Source: Prescottella soli
GTDB taxonomy: Bacteria; Actinomycetota; Actinomycetes; Mycobacteriales; Mycobacteriaceae
DNA length: 64,000 bases
Assembly (NCBI RefSeq): GCF_040024445.1
Contig: NZ_CP157276.1
Location: 3,596,001 to 3,660,000, forward strand
Direction: 5' to 3'
In this document: piece by piece, positions 52,375 through 61,444 of the stretch
Layout: every line of letters begins with the position of its first letter
Position numbering within the stretch: the first letter of the stretch is position 1
The notes under the pieces: model-generated
The model's input: only the letters and a program-made list of their open reading frames with translations
What the model was told of the DNA's origin: nothing
The model's database searches: none
Program-made: the position numbers and the translations under genes

Positions 52375-54000
52375 TCATACCGCCCGGAGGTCGCCCGAGG
52401 GCTCGTCTCCGGGCTCGGTCAGTCCCGACTCGTCGATCGCGAGTCGCCGGGTGATGCCGATGTCGCGCAGGAACTGGCGGTCGTGGCTGACCACGATCAG
52501 TGCGCCGCGGTACTCGTTGAGCGCCTGCACCAGGTGGGCGAGGCTCGGCAGGTCGAGGTTGTTCGTCGGCTCGTCGAGCATCAGCAGCCGCGGCGGCGGG
52601 TCGGCCGCGAGGAGCATCGCCAGTGCCGCCCGTAGCCGTTCGCCACCGGACAGCGTCGCCACCGGGGCGTCGGCCTCGGTGCCGCGGAACAGGAACCGGG
52701 CCAGGCTGCCACGGATCTGCTCGGCGGTGGCGTGCGGCGCGGCGGCGGCGACGTTCGCCGCCACCGACTCGGTGTCGTCGAAGATGTCGAGACGCTGGGG
52801 GAGAAGGGCGAATGGGACCTTCGTGCCGTGCTCGGCGATCTCGTGGAGCAGGGTGGTCTTCCCGGCGCCGTTGCGTCCGATCAGGGCGATCCGTTCGGGA
52901 CCGGTGACGGCGAGATCGAGAGTCTGCCCGCTGCGCAGGCGCGCCTCCTCCAACCCGACCACCTGCTGTCCGGGGAACACCGCGGTGTCAGGCAGGTCGA
53001 TGCGGATCTCGCGGTCGTCGCGCACTCGGTCCTGTGCCTCGGCCAGAGCGCGCTTGGCGTCGTCGAGTTTCTCCATGTGGTTTCCGCGGAGCTTGCCGGC
53101 CGACTCCTGGGCGGCGCGCTTGCGCAGACCCATCACGATCTTCGGTTCCCTCTTGTTCTCGAACATCTTTCGGCCGTACCGCGCGCGGCGATCGAGCTTG
53201 ATCTGCGTCTCGACGAGTTCGCGGCCCTGCTTGCGGACGTCGCTGCGGGCGTCGCGGACCGCGGCCCGTGCGGCCTCCTGCTCGGCCTCGACGGCCTCCA
53301 GGTAGTCGGTGAAGTTGCCGCCGAACGTGCGAATTCGCCCGTCGCGCAGTTCGGCGATGGACTCCATCGCCTCGAGTAGGCCCCGGTCGTGGCTGACGAC
53401 GAGCACGGTGCCGGGGAACTGCCGGACGGCCGCGGCGAGAAGATCGCGACTCGCACCGTCCAGGTTGTTGGTCGGCTCGTCGAGCAGCAGGATGTCCGGC
53501 TCCCGCAGCAGCTGTGCGGTGAGACCGAGCAGAGTCGTCTCGCCGCCGGACAGTTCGCCCACCGTGCGGTCGAGATCGGTGACGTCGGCGACGATGTGCT
53601 GCAGTCCCAGCCGGTGCAGCGTCGACACCGCGCGTTCCTCGATGTCCCATGCGGAACCGACGGTCTCGAAGTCCGCATCCGTCCCGGAGCCGGATTCGAT
53701 GCGCGCCAACGACTGTCGGATGTCGACGATCCCGAGGACCGTGTCGACGCGCACACACGGATCGAGCGTCAGATCCTGCGGGAGGTACGCGACGGTGCCG
53801 TGGGTCGTGACCGAGCCGCGGGTGGGTTGCAGCCGACGGGCGATCAGCTTCAGCAGCGTGGACTTGCCCGAGCCGTTGAGGCCGACCAGACCGGTGCGGC
53901 CCGAGCCGATCACGGCGTCGAGGCCGTCGACGACCGGCGTCCCGTCGGGCCACGAGAAGGTGAGGTCGGACAGGGCGATGGACGTGGAGGGGTGGGCCAT
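52375..54000 (-). CDS. ABC-F family ATPase (ribosome-associated, antibiotic-resistance type possible)
   Basis: The 541-aa protein has two ABC domains without membrane segments: 'GLNGSGKST' with 'LSGGETTLLG' and 'LLLDEPTNNLD', then 'GRNGAGKTT' with 'LSGGERLRAALA' and 'LMLDEPTNNLD'. The linker (residues about 210-300) is highly charged and helical, as in proteins that reach into the ribosome tRNA sites. AGGAG 8 nt before ATG 54000 supports the start. Whether it gives antibiotic resistance or acts in translation cannot be told. Confidence 0.9.
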   Translation of the reverse strand: MAHPSTSIALSDLTFSWPDGTPVVDGLDAVIGSGRTGLVGLNGSGKSTLLKLIARRLQPTRGSVTTHGTVAYLPQDLTLDPCVRVDTVLGIVDIRQSLARIESGSGTDADFETVGSAWDIEERAVSTLHRLGLQHIVADVTDLDRTVGELSGGETTLLGLTAQLLREPDILLLDEPTNNLDGASRDLLAAAVRQFPGTVLVVSHDRGLLEAMESIAELRDGRIRTFGGNFTDYLEAVEAEQEAARAAVRDARSDVRKQGRELVETQIKLDRRARYGRKMFENKREPKIVMGLRKRAAQESAGKLRGNHMEKLDDAKRALAEAQDRVRDDREIRIDLPDTAVFPGQQVVGLEEARLRSGQTLDLAVTGPERIALIGRNGAGKTTLLHEIAEHGTKVPFALLPQRLDIFDDTESVAANVAAAAPHATAEQIRGSLARFLFRGTEADAPVATLSGGERLRAALAMLLAADPPPRLLMLDEPTNNLDLPSLAHLVQALNEYRGALIVVSHDRQFLRDIGITRRLAIDESGLTEPGDEPSGDLRAV

Positions 54001-54264
54001 GTGAAAGCTCCTGGAGGTAGGTTGCGTCGCGCAGACGCATGCGAACAGCACACGTCGCGCACTGGCGCGGAATCACCTCTACAGGAGCAAGGGCCTCTCC
54101 GATCTGACGGAAACAACAACGACGAACACGGTATGACGGGTTCAACCCGGGCGCAACCGGATTATTCCGCGCACGGTTGAGCGGAACGGTTCCGCGTGCC
54201 TGCTCGTCCGGCGATCATGGAATGTGCATGCGGGTACTCGACCCCTCCGAACCGGGAGACGCCG

Positions 54265-54759
54265 ATGACGGTCACCGACGAATACCTCGAGAACAACAAG
54301 CGCTACGCCGAGAGCTTCTCGGGTCCACTGCCGTTGCCGCCGAGCAAGCACGTCGCCGTCGTCGCGTGCATGGACGCGCGACTCGACGTCTACCGGATCC
54401 TCGGACTCGGGGCGGGCGAGGCGCACGTGATCCGCAACGCGGGCGGCGTCGTCACTGAGGACGAGATCCGTTCCCTCGCAATCAGTCAGCGCCTGCTCGG
54501 CACGCGCGAGATCATCCTCATCCACCACACCGACTGCGGCATGCTGACGTTCACCGACGACGAGTTCAAGCGTGACCTCCAAGACGAGACCGGTATCAAG
54601 CCGGCGTGGTCCGCCGAGTCGTTCCCCGACGTCGAGGAAGACGTCCGGCAGTCGCTGCGCCGGGTCGCCGCGAGCCCGTTCGTCACGCTCACGGAATCGT
54701 TGCGCGGCTTCGTGTTCGACGTCGCGACCGGCCGGCTGACCGAGGTCACCCTCGAGTGA
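54265..54759 (+). CDS. Beta-carbonic anhydrase
   Basis: The 164-aa enzyme interconverts CO2 and bicarbonate. Zinc ligands lie in 'CMDARLD' (Cys, with the Asp-Arg dyad) and 'HHTDCGM' (His, Cys). It closely resembles M. tuberculosis Rv1284 in length and motifs ('AHVIRNAGG', 'SLAISQRLLGTREIIL'). GGGAG before ATG 54265 supports the start. Confidence 0.94.
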   Translation: MTVTDEYLENNKRYAESFSGPLPLPPSKHVAVVACMDARLDVYRILGLGAGEAHVIRNAGGVVTEDEIRSLAISQRLLGTREIILIHHTDCGMLTFTDDEFKRDLQDETGIKPAWSAESFPDVEEDVRQSLRRVAASPFVTLTESLRGFVFDVATGRLTEVTLE

Positions 54760-54778
54760 CCGCTGTCGCCTCGTGGGC

Positions 54779-55351
54779 CTAGATCTGTGGCCCCTCCGAG
54801 CGCAGGTCGTCGACCTTGCTCATCGCCTCGCGTAGTTCGGCGAGCCACTCCTCGCTGTGTTTCCCGGCGAGCTTGACCGTCCATTTCAGCGCGTCGGCCC
54901 GGGACCGCGCGACGCCGGCGTCGACGAGGGTGTCGAGGACCTTGCGCTCGGGCTGGCGCAGTCGTGTCATCACGGGAACGGCGAGGTGCGTGAACAGGAT
55001 TCGCCGGTCGCCGATCGTCACGCTCCAGGCGACCTTCCGCCCGTAGCGGGCCTCGGCCTCGTCGGCGATCTGCATGCGCTGGGGCCTGGTCGTCTCCCGG
55101 AACCGGGAGACGCGTCCGGCGGCGGCGGCCTCCGAATCCTCGGTCTCGCCGGCTTCGACCGGGGCCAGTTCGCCGGTCACCACGATCTCGTCGCGGTCCA
55201 CCTCGACGGTGACGGGCCCGGTGAACCAGTCGTCGGGGAGTCTGCCCGCGAACCAGTCCGCGGCGTCCGAGGCATCCGGCACGTCGGCCTGCATCCATCC
55301 GCCGGGTCGACCGAATCCATGGCCGTATCCATGGCCGTGTGCTCTTCTCAT
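54779..55351 (-). CDS. Conserved hypothetical protein with His/Gly-rich N-terminus
   Basis: The 190-aa protein begins 'MRRAHGHGYGHGFGRPGGW', a possible metal-binding tail. The rest is soluble and charged, with 'WFTGPVTVEVDRDEIVVTGE' and a C-terminal helical segment 'ADALKWTVKLAGKHSEEWL'. The middle looks like a small beta-rich domain. I recognise it only as an actinobacterial conserved protein; the function is unknown. Confidence 0.7.
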   Translation of the reverse strand: MRRAHGHGYGHGFGRPGGWMQADVPDASDAADWFAGRLPDDWFTGPVTVEVDRDEIVVTGELAPVEAGETEDSEAAAAGRVSRFRETTRPQRMQIADEAEARYGRKVAWSVTIGDRRILFTHLAVPVMTRLRQPERKVLDTLVDAGVARSRADALKWTVKLAGKHSEEWLAELREAMSKVDDLRSEGPQI

Positions 55352-55393
55352 GATCGTCCTCCTCGGGTCGATCTGCTTGCACTGATTACATGA

Positions 55394-56014
55394 TTACTCC
55401 GTTCGAGGAGGAGTGCCACCGGCCTGCAGGTCTGTTTTCGCGAGGTGAAGTTCCAGCAGGAGACGGAGCTGGGCGTGCGCGTCGGCGAATGGCCGGCTCG
55501 ACTCGAGCGCGCGGCTCTGCACGATGGCGCCTTCGATCACGGACAGGAGAACCCCTGCCGTGGAGCGCGCGGTGGGTCCTTCGATTCCGGCCGCCACCAT
55601 CCCGTCCGTGAGCCGGTTGGTCCAGTCGTCGAACGCCTGGCCGGCGGCGGACTGGACCGCGGGGTCCAGTTCGTCCAGCGCGGCCGCCATCATGAACGAA
55701 CCCAGGCGATACTCGCTGGACTCGAGTGGTTCGAGCCAGAATGCGAAAAGCTCGTCCAGCCACTGCGCCACCGATGGCGTGCTCGCGAGCTTGTCCGCCA
55801 TCACGGCGACGTGCGAATACACCACTCGCGACACGATCCGGGCCGCCGTTTCGACGAGTTGGCCCTTGCCTTCCGGGAAGTGCTGATACAGCGAGTTGCG
55901 CGACGCGTTGCTGCGTTTGAGCAACTCGGTCAGCCCGGCGGCGTGCACCCCGTACTCCTGCACCACGGCGATCGTGCTCGTGAGTAGTCGAGCTCGCGGG
56001 CGTGGGGCGGTCAT
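55394..56014 (-). CDS. TetR-family regulator (LmrA/YxaF-like)
   Basis: The 206-aa protein has a TetR HTH ('VHAAGLTELLKRSNASRNSLYQHF', given in part, residues about 22-50). It is divergent from the ketoacyl synthase gene with two palindromic operators between them, so it likely represses both. The helical C-terminal domain would bind the effector. Confidence 0.88.
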   Translation of the reverse strand: MTAPRPRARLLTSTIAVVQEYGVHAAGLTELLKRSNASRNSLYQHFPEGKGQLVETAARIVSRVVYSHVAVMADKLASTPSVAQWLDELFAFWLEPLESSEYRLGSFMMAAALDELDPAVQSAAGQAFDDWTNRLTDGMVAAGIEGPTARSTAGVLLSVIEGAIVQSRALESSRPFADAHAQLRLLLELHLAKTDLQAGGTPPRTE

Positions 56015-56036
56015 GTGGGTTCCTTCCGGGCTTGTA

Positions 56037-56086
56037 TGAACCGATTGGTTCAGGTTAGATCGAGGTCATGTGAACCGATCGGTTCA
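56037..56086. promoter_or_regulatory. Twin TetR operators in the divergent tetR/KAS-III promoter
   Basis: TGAACCGATCGGTTCA (56071-56086) is a perfect palindrome, and TGAACCGATTGGTTCA (56037-56052) matches it with one change. They lie 34 bp apart and 16-23 bp from the two start codons, typical for autoregulation by the adjacent TetR. Confidence 0.85.
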
Positions 56087-56101
56087 TATGGAGAGGATGC
56101 C

Positions 56102-57130
56102 GTGCCCGCCCCCATCGCCACAGCCAGTCCCGTCGCTCACGCAGCCCTTCTGGGTCTCGGGGTGTATCGGCCCCGACGCGTCGTGCCCAACGCGGAGATC
56201 GTCGACCGGATCGACTCGTCCGACGAGTGGATCCGGACGCGTTCCGGAATCACCGCCCGTCGCTGGGCCGACCCGGACGAGTCCATCGTCGCTATGAGCG
56301 TCGCGGCCGCGCGTGACGCGCTCGCCGCCGCGGGTCTCGCGGCAGAGCAGATCGACGCCGTCGTCCTGGCCACGTCCTCGCAGATGGTGCTGGGGCCGTC
56401 GGCAGGGGCGGTGGTGGCCAGCGAACTCGGCATGCACGACACCGCCGCCTACGACATCTCCGCCGGCTGCGCGGGCTTCTGCTACGCGCTCGGCAACGCC
56501 GCGAGCCTCGTCCGCGCCGGGCAGGCGCGGCACGTCCTGGTTATCGGCGTGGAGCGCCTGTCCGATCTCCTCGATCAGACCGACCGGACCTGCGCGTTCA
56601 TCTTCGCCGACGGTGCCGGTGCGGTCGTGGTGGGCCCCGCCGACGCAGAGGGCATCGGGCCCGTCGCGTGGGGCTCGGACGGCAGCCAGACCACGGCGAT
56701 CAAGCAGGACAAGGACTTCCAGCAGTACTTCGCCGAGGTTCAGGAGAAGGGTGCGGACGCGGAACGGCCGTACATCCGGATGAACGGTCAGGCCGTGTTC
56801 CGCTGGGCGGTGACCTTCCTGGAGAAGGCGTGCCGTGATGCTCTGGAGAAGTCCGGAATCACGGCCGACGACCTGGACGCCTTCGTGCCGCACCAGGCCA
56901 ACAGCCGCATCACCGACGCCCTGATCCGGACGCTCGGGCTGCCGGACACCGTCGCGGTGGCCCGCGACATCGTCGAGACGGGCAACACCAGCGCGGCGTC
57001 GATCCCGATGGCGATGGAACAACTCCTCAGGTCAGGCGGTGCGAAGCCCGGCGACACCGCGCTGTTGCTCGGCTTCGGTGCCGGATTGGCCTATGCCGGA
57101 CAGGTCGTCCGGCTACCGGCCATCAGCTGA
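56102..57130 (+). CDS. 3-oxoacyl-ACP synthase III-like (FabH-type) protein
   Basis: The 342-aa condensing enzyme has the catalytic triad Cys ('ISAGCAGFCYAL'), His ('VPHQANSRI') and Asn ('ETGNTSAAS'). It joins an acyl-CoA primer to malonyl-ACP. Control by a divergent TetR and no neighbouring fab genes suggest an inducible role, such as fatty-acid or signal synthesis, instead of housekeeping. GTG 56102 follows GGAGAGG. Confidence 0.9.
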   Translation: MPAPIATASPVAHAALLGLGVYRPRRVVPNAEIVDRIDSSDEWIRTRSGITARRWADPDESIVAMSVAAARDALAAAGLAAEQIDAVVLATSSQMVLGPSAGAVVASELGMHDTAAYDISAGCAGFCYALGNAASLVRAGQARHVLVIGVERLSDLLDQTDRTCAFIFADGAGAVVVGPADAEGIGPVAWGSDGSQTTAIKQDKDFQQYFAEVQEKGADAERPYIRMNGQAVFRWAVTFLEKACRDALEKSGITADDLDAFVPHQANSRITDALIRTLGLPDTVAVARDIVETGNTSAASIPMAMEQLLRSGGAKPGDTALLLGFGAGLAYAGQVVRLPAIS

Positions 57131-57136
57131 GCCACC

Positions 57137-57163
57137 GGGCGCGGCGCCGGCGGCGCCGCGCCC
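57137..57163. terminator. Terminator after the KAS-III gene
   Basis: GGGCGCGGCGCC pairs with GGCGCCGCGCCC around a 3-nt loop, 6 bp after the stop codon. Confidence 0.75.
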
Positions 57164-57187
57164 GCCGTGTCGGGCATCATCGAGGGC

Positions 57188-58936
57188 ATGGCTGCTCAGT
57201 GTCTTCGGTCCCGCACGAACCTGATCGTCCTGGCCACCGCGTCCGCTCTGGTGCTGGCCGGATGCGGAGGCAGCGACCCGTCCCCGGAGCAGCGGTTCGC
57301 CGCCGCGCTCGCGAGCGGCGACGTCCGGACGGCCGCCGATCTCACGACGGACCCGGCCGCGGCGTCGTCCGCGATCACCGCGATGTTCGACGGTCTCGCC
57401 GCGCAGGGGCACAGCTTCACGGTCTCGCAGGGCGGTGATTCGTTCACCCTCGACGCGGACTGGGACCTCGGCGACGGGAAGGAATGGCGCTACTCCACCG
57501 AAGGCAAGGTGGTAACCGTCTCGGGTGAGCAACGGCTTTCGTGGGATCCAGCATTGCTGGTGCCCGGCCTCGACGCCGACTCGACGGTGCAGTTCACCCC
57601 GACGACGGGAAAGCCGCCGCAGGTGCGGGCGAGCGACGGTCGGCCGATCATGACACAGCAGGTGGTCACGCTCGTGAACCTGCAGCCGTCCGCGGATCCC
57701 GCCGTGGTGGCACCTTTGCTCGCCCCGATCGTCCCGACGATCACCGCCGAGTCGCTGCGCGGCGACCTCGCGAAGGCGGACGGCAAGCCCGTCACGGCTG
57801 TCACGTTGCGCGAATCAGACATCGCGCCCATCCGGGCGCGGCTGGCGGCGATCCCGGGCGTGGAGCTGGTGGACCAGGCTCGCCTGCTCACCGTCGACAA
57901 GGCGCTGGCGTCGCCAGTGTTCGCCGACCTCGCCAACCTCTGGCAGGAGGGGCAGGACGCGTCGGCCGGGTGGGCGGTGCAGATGGTGCAGTCGAACGGA
58001 AGCACGCACCGACTCGCCGGGCAGGACGGCACCCCCGCCCCCAACATCGACACCACGCTGGACCTGAACCTGCAGACTGCCGCCGAGAACGCACTCGCGG
58101 GCATCGCGCAGCCGGCCGCGATCGTGGCACTGCGGCCGTCGACCGGCGCGGTCCTCGCCGTCGCGCAGAACGCGCCCGCCGACGCGCAGGGGCCGATCGC
58201 CCTCACCGGCCTGTACCCGCCCGGGTCCACCTTCAAGACGGTCACGACGTCGGCGGCGCTGCAGGCCGGGAAGGTCACGCCCGACACCGTGCTGCCGTGC
58301 CCCGGCACAGAGAACGTGGAGGGGCGACAGATCCCCAACGACGACAACTTCGACCTCGGCTCGGTCCCGCTGCACACCGCCTTCGCGCACTCGTGCAACA
58401 CGACGATGGCCCGGCTCGCCGTCTCGCTGCCCGCCGACGCGCTGCCGCGGGCCGCCGAGCAGTTCGGTCTGGGCGTCGACTACGTGACTCCGGGGCTGAC
58501 GACGGTCACCGGAACCGTCCCACCCGCAGAGACACCCGCCGCGCGCGTGGAGTCGGCGATCGGTCAGGGGGAGGTGACGGCGTCGCCGTTCGGGATGGCG
58601 CTCGTCGCGGCGTCCATCGCCCACGGGTCGACGCCGGCCCCGACGATGGTCGTCGGCCGGCCCGGGACGGCCGACCGGACCGTCGCCCCGGCACCCGCCG
58701 ACGTCGACGACGAACTGCGCGCGATGATGCGCGAGACGGTAACGGACGGGACCGCGAGGATTCTCGCCGATCTGCCCAACCTCGCGGGCAAGACGGGCAC
58801 CGCGGAGTACGGTGATGGCAAAGACTCACACGGATGGTTCGTGGGCATCGACGGAGATCTGGCTTTCGCGGTTTTCGTTGCGGGAGCGGATAGTTCGGGA
58901 CCTGCGTTGGATGCTGCCGGTCGATTCCTGCGGTAG
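57188..58936 (+). CDS. Penicillin-binding lipoprotein (class B transpeptidase type)
   Basis: The 582-aa protein is a lipoprotein: a hydrophobic signal ends in the lipobox 'LVLAGC' with Cys26. An NTF2-like MecA_N domain (residues about 30-130) precedes a linker/dimer domain and the transpeptidase domain. The active site is complete: S347-x2-K350 ('PGSTFK'), S402-x-N404 ('HSCNTT') and K535-T-G ('AGKTGTAEY'). It would cross-link peptidoglycan outside the membrane. ATG 57188 gives the best signal peptide; starts 7 codons earlier exist. Confidence 0.9.
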   Translation: MAAQCLRSRTNLIVLATASALVLAGCGGSDPSPEQRFAAALASGDVRTAADLTTDPAAASSAITAMFDGLAAQGHSFTVSQGGDSFTLDADWDLGDGKEWRYSTEGKVVTVSGEQRLSWDPALLVPGLDADSTVQFTPTTGKPPQVRASDGRPIMTQQVVTLVNLQPSADPAVVAPLLAPIVPTITAESLRGDLAKADGKPVTAVTLRESDIAPIRARLAAIPGVELVDQARLLTVDKALASPVFADLANLWQEGQDASAGWAVQMVQSNGSTHRLAGQDGTPAPNIDTTLDLNLQTAAENALAGIAQPAAIVALRPSTGAVLAVAQNAPADAQGPIALTGLYPPGSTFKTVTTSAALQAGKVTPDTVLPCPGTENVEGRQIPNDDNFDLGSVPLHTAFAHSCNTTMARLAVSLPADALPRAAEQFGLGVDYVTPGLTTVTGTVPPAETPAARVESAIGQGEVTASPFGMALVAASIAHGSTPAPTMVVGRPGTADRTVAPAPADVDDELRAMMRETVTDGTARILADLPNLAGKTGTAEYGDGKDSHGWFVGIDGDLAFAVFVAGADSSGPALDAAGRFLR

Positions 58937-59068
58937 GTCCGCGCGGTCCACGTCGCTGCTCGCGGGGTAACGGGGAGGTATCGGAAAGTCGCGCCGGTGG
59001 CGCAATCGTGACTTCTTCGTAGGCGATCCGTGCTTGTTACGCAAGTGACAAACGGGAGGATTGTGGCC

Positions 59069-60751
59069 ATGGGTTTCAGAGCGTCGCCCCGCGTCCGGCG
59101 CAGCTGTGCGATTGCCCTGCCGCTCGGCCTGGTGGCGGTGCTGGCCGCCGCTCTCGTGTCCTGTGTCGGTCAGAAGTCCGATGCGAGTGCGCAGTCGGTG
59201 GTCTCCGGATTCGTCGAGGCCCTCAACAACCGGGACGCCGAGGCCGCCGCCGCGCTCACGTCGTATCCCAACGCGGCCGAGGAATCCATCCAGCAGATGT
59301 TCGACGGGCTCGACGCCAAGGATTCCCAGTGGACCCTCGCCCAGTTCATGGAACTCAACGGCGATTCCGGGTTCTTCACCGCCGACGCCGCGTGGAACTT
59401 CGGCGAGGGGAAGGACTGGAGCTACTACGTCGACGGCGGCGTCAAGAAGCTGTCGGTCGGCTGGCGTGTGTCGTGGGATCCCACGCTCCTCGCACCGGCG
59501 CTCGGACACGGCAGAACGGTTCGGTACAACCGTACCGATGCGGCGCCGCCGCGCGTGTTCGACGGCGCCGGTCAGCCGTTGATGGCGGAGCAGACGATCA
59601 ACGCGGTCACCCTCGATCCGGCGTCGATGCCGGACCCGGTCGCCAGCACCGACCGTGTCGCGAAGGCCCTCGAGCCCGTCGCCCCGCTCGTGACCGGGGA
59701 CTCGATGCGCCAGGAGCTCGCCGCGAAGCCGGGGGAGAAGGTGGTCGCAGTCCTGTTGCGCGACCAGGACTACCAATACTTGGAGAAGGATCTCGCCGGC
59801 ATCCCGGGTGTCGTGATCGACAAGCAGCCCAAGCTCATCACCACCGACCGCCGGATCGTCACGCCACTGCTCGATCCGCTGCGCACGGTGTGGCAGATGA
59901 ACCGCGATGCCACCGCCGGCTGGGCCGTCAACGTCGTCGAACCGGACGGCGCGGTGGAGCAGCAGGTGGGCTACCAGGGGCCGCCCGGGCCGGACATCAA
60001 GGCCACCCTCGACTCGGGGTTGCAGCTGGCCGCCGAGAACGCGGTCGTGAGCGCCGGCACCCCGGCCGCGATCGTCGCGATCCGCCCGTCGACCGGAGCG
60101 GTTGTGGTTGCTGCGCAGAACAATCAGGCGATCGACCAGGGCCCCGTGGCCTTCACCGGGCTGTACCCGGCCGGCAACTCCCTGGACCTGGTGCGGCAGG
60201 CGGCGGCCGCGCAGGCCGGGGTCGAACCGGGGAAGGTGAGCGACGACGACCTCGAGCGCGCCGGACGACAGCTCGGCATCGGACTGCACTACGACATGCC
60301 GGGACTCGACCCCGAGACCGCGGTGCTGACGGCGTCGCAGTCGGGCGTCGACCAGGTCATGCAGTCGAAGAACGGAACCGAGCCGCAGGTCAGCCCGTTC
60401 GGGCTCGCGATGGTGGCGGCGTCCGTCGCGCGTGGCAGCGCCCCGATGCCGATGATCGTCGAGGGGCAGCAGGCCACCGCGAAGAACGTCGAGGACGCAC
60501 TGCCCGCCAACGTGACCGAGCAGCTGCGAACCGCCATGCGCGACAACGTGCAGAAGGGTCCGGCGTCGTTCCTCAAGCAGTACCCTGACCTGATCGGGAT
60601 CGCGTCGGGCAACGACACCGATCGCTGGTTCTTCGGTTCCCGCGGCGACCTCGCCTTCGCGGTGTTCGTCGCCGACGCCGACGGCGGCGACCGGGCGCTC
60701 AAGATGACCGACCTGCTGATGCGGGAAATGGCGAAGCCCGTCGAGCGGTGA
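59069..60751 (+). CDS. Penicillin-binding-protein paralog without catalytic motifs
   Basis: The 560-aa protein is collinear with its neighbour at 57188: lipobox 'ALVSC' (Cys32), MecA_N-like domain, 'AGWAVNVVEPDG', 'AIVAIRPSTGAVVVAAQN' and 'SPFGLAMVAASVARGSAPMP'. SxxK has become 'PAGNSLDLVRQ' without Lys, the SxN segment is deleted and KTG reads 'GIASGND'. It therefore cannot acylate penicillin or peptide. GGGAGGA supports ATG 59069. A structural or regulatory partner role is likely. Confidence 0.88.
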   Translation: MGFRASPRVRRSCAIALPLGLVAVLAAALVSCVGQKSDASAQSVVSGFVEALNNRDAEAAAALTSYPNAAEESIQQMFDGLDAKDSQWTLAQFMELNGDSGFFTADAAWNFGEGKDWSYYVDGGVKKLSVGWRVSWDPTLLAPALGHGRTVRYNRTDAAPPRVFDGAGQPLMAEQTINAVTLDPASMPDPVASTDRVAKALEPVAPLVTGDSMRQELAAKPGEKVVAVLLRDQDYQYLEKDLAGIPGVVIDKQPKLITTDRRIVTPLLDPLRTVWQMNRDATAGWAVNVVEPDGAVEQQVGYQGPPGPDIKATLDSGLQLAAENAVVSAGTPAAIVAIRPSTGAVVVAAQNNQAIDQGPVAFTGLYPAGNSLDLVRQAAAAQAGVEPGKVSDDDLERAGRQLGIGLHYDMPGLDPETAVLTASQSGVDQVMQSKNGTEPQVSPFGLAMVAASVARGSAPMPMIVEGQQATAKNVEDALPANVTEQLRTAMRDNVQKGPASFLKQYPDLIGIASGNDTDRWFFGSRGDLAFAVFVADADGGDRALKMTDLLMREMAKPVER

Positions 60752-60820
60752 GCGTGGCCCCCTCGCCGGTCGTCGCTACCGGTCGTTGGGCGCGGGTGGC
60801 CTCGTGAATACGGTGTGGGT

Positions 60821-61432
60821 ATGACTTCGGACTCGGTACCTGGCTCCTGGCGGCACTACGAGGCGACGACACTGCCCGGGCCGTTGGTCGCGGCGCTGGA
60901 GATGTTCGCCGAACGTGGGTACGAAGGGGCGTCGATCCGCGAGGTCGCGGCGCGCGCGGGATTGTCGGTACCCGGGCTGTACCACCACTACCCGTCGAAG
61001 CAGGCCCTGCTGGCGGGTCTCATGCGCGTCGTCATGTCCGACCTGCTCGACCGCACCCGGCGCGCGCTCGCCGAGGCCGGTCCCTCGCCGAGTGAGCAGT
61101 TCGACGCCGTCGTCGAATCGTTGCTGCGGTTCCACATGTTCCGGCGCGAGCAGGCGTTCGTCGCGTCGACCGAGATGCGCAGCATGGAACCGGAGGTCCG
61201 CACGGAGTACGTCGGCATGCGCGACGATCAGCAGCGGATCCTCGACACGATCGTGGAGGCCGGGGTGGACGACGGCTCCTTCCGTACGCCGTATCCCGAC
61301 GACGCGAGCCGGGCCGTCACGACCATGTGTGTCGCGGTGGCGAGTTGGTACCGCCCCGACGGCCCGCTGACGCCCGACGAGTTGGTGGAGCGCTACCTCG
61401 AGATCGCTCGGGGAGCTGTCGGCGCGGACTGA
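60821..61432 (+). CDS. TetR-family regulator
   Basis: The 203-aa protein has the HTH 'GASIREVAARAGLSVPGLYH' near residues 35-55 and a TetR C-terminal domain ('EQAFVASTEMRSMEPEVR'). ATG 60821 is preferred over GTG 60815. The gene converges with the M48 gene 12 bp away. Regulators of this size and style often control acyl-CoA metabolism genes, such as the dehydrogenase at 62712. Confidence 0.88.
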   Translation: MTSDSVPGSWRHYEATTLPGPLVAALEMFAERGYEGASIREVAARAGLSVPGLYHHYPSKQALLAGLMRVVMSDLLDRTRRALAEAGPSPSEQFDAVVESLLRFHMFRREQAFVASTEMRSMEPEVRTEYVGMRDDQQRILDTIVEAGVDDGSFRTPYPDDASRAVTTMCVAVASWYRPDGPLTPDELVERYLEIARGAVGAD

Positions 61433-61444
61433 GCCTGCGGTGGG

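Noticed and set aside
54001-54120. A possible attenuator or leader peptide before the ABC-F gene (resistance ABC-F genes often have one)
   Set aside because: Short frames exist, but none has a stop and a convincing hairpin in the right arrangement; the evidence is too weak to list.
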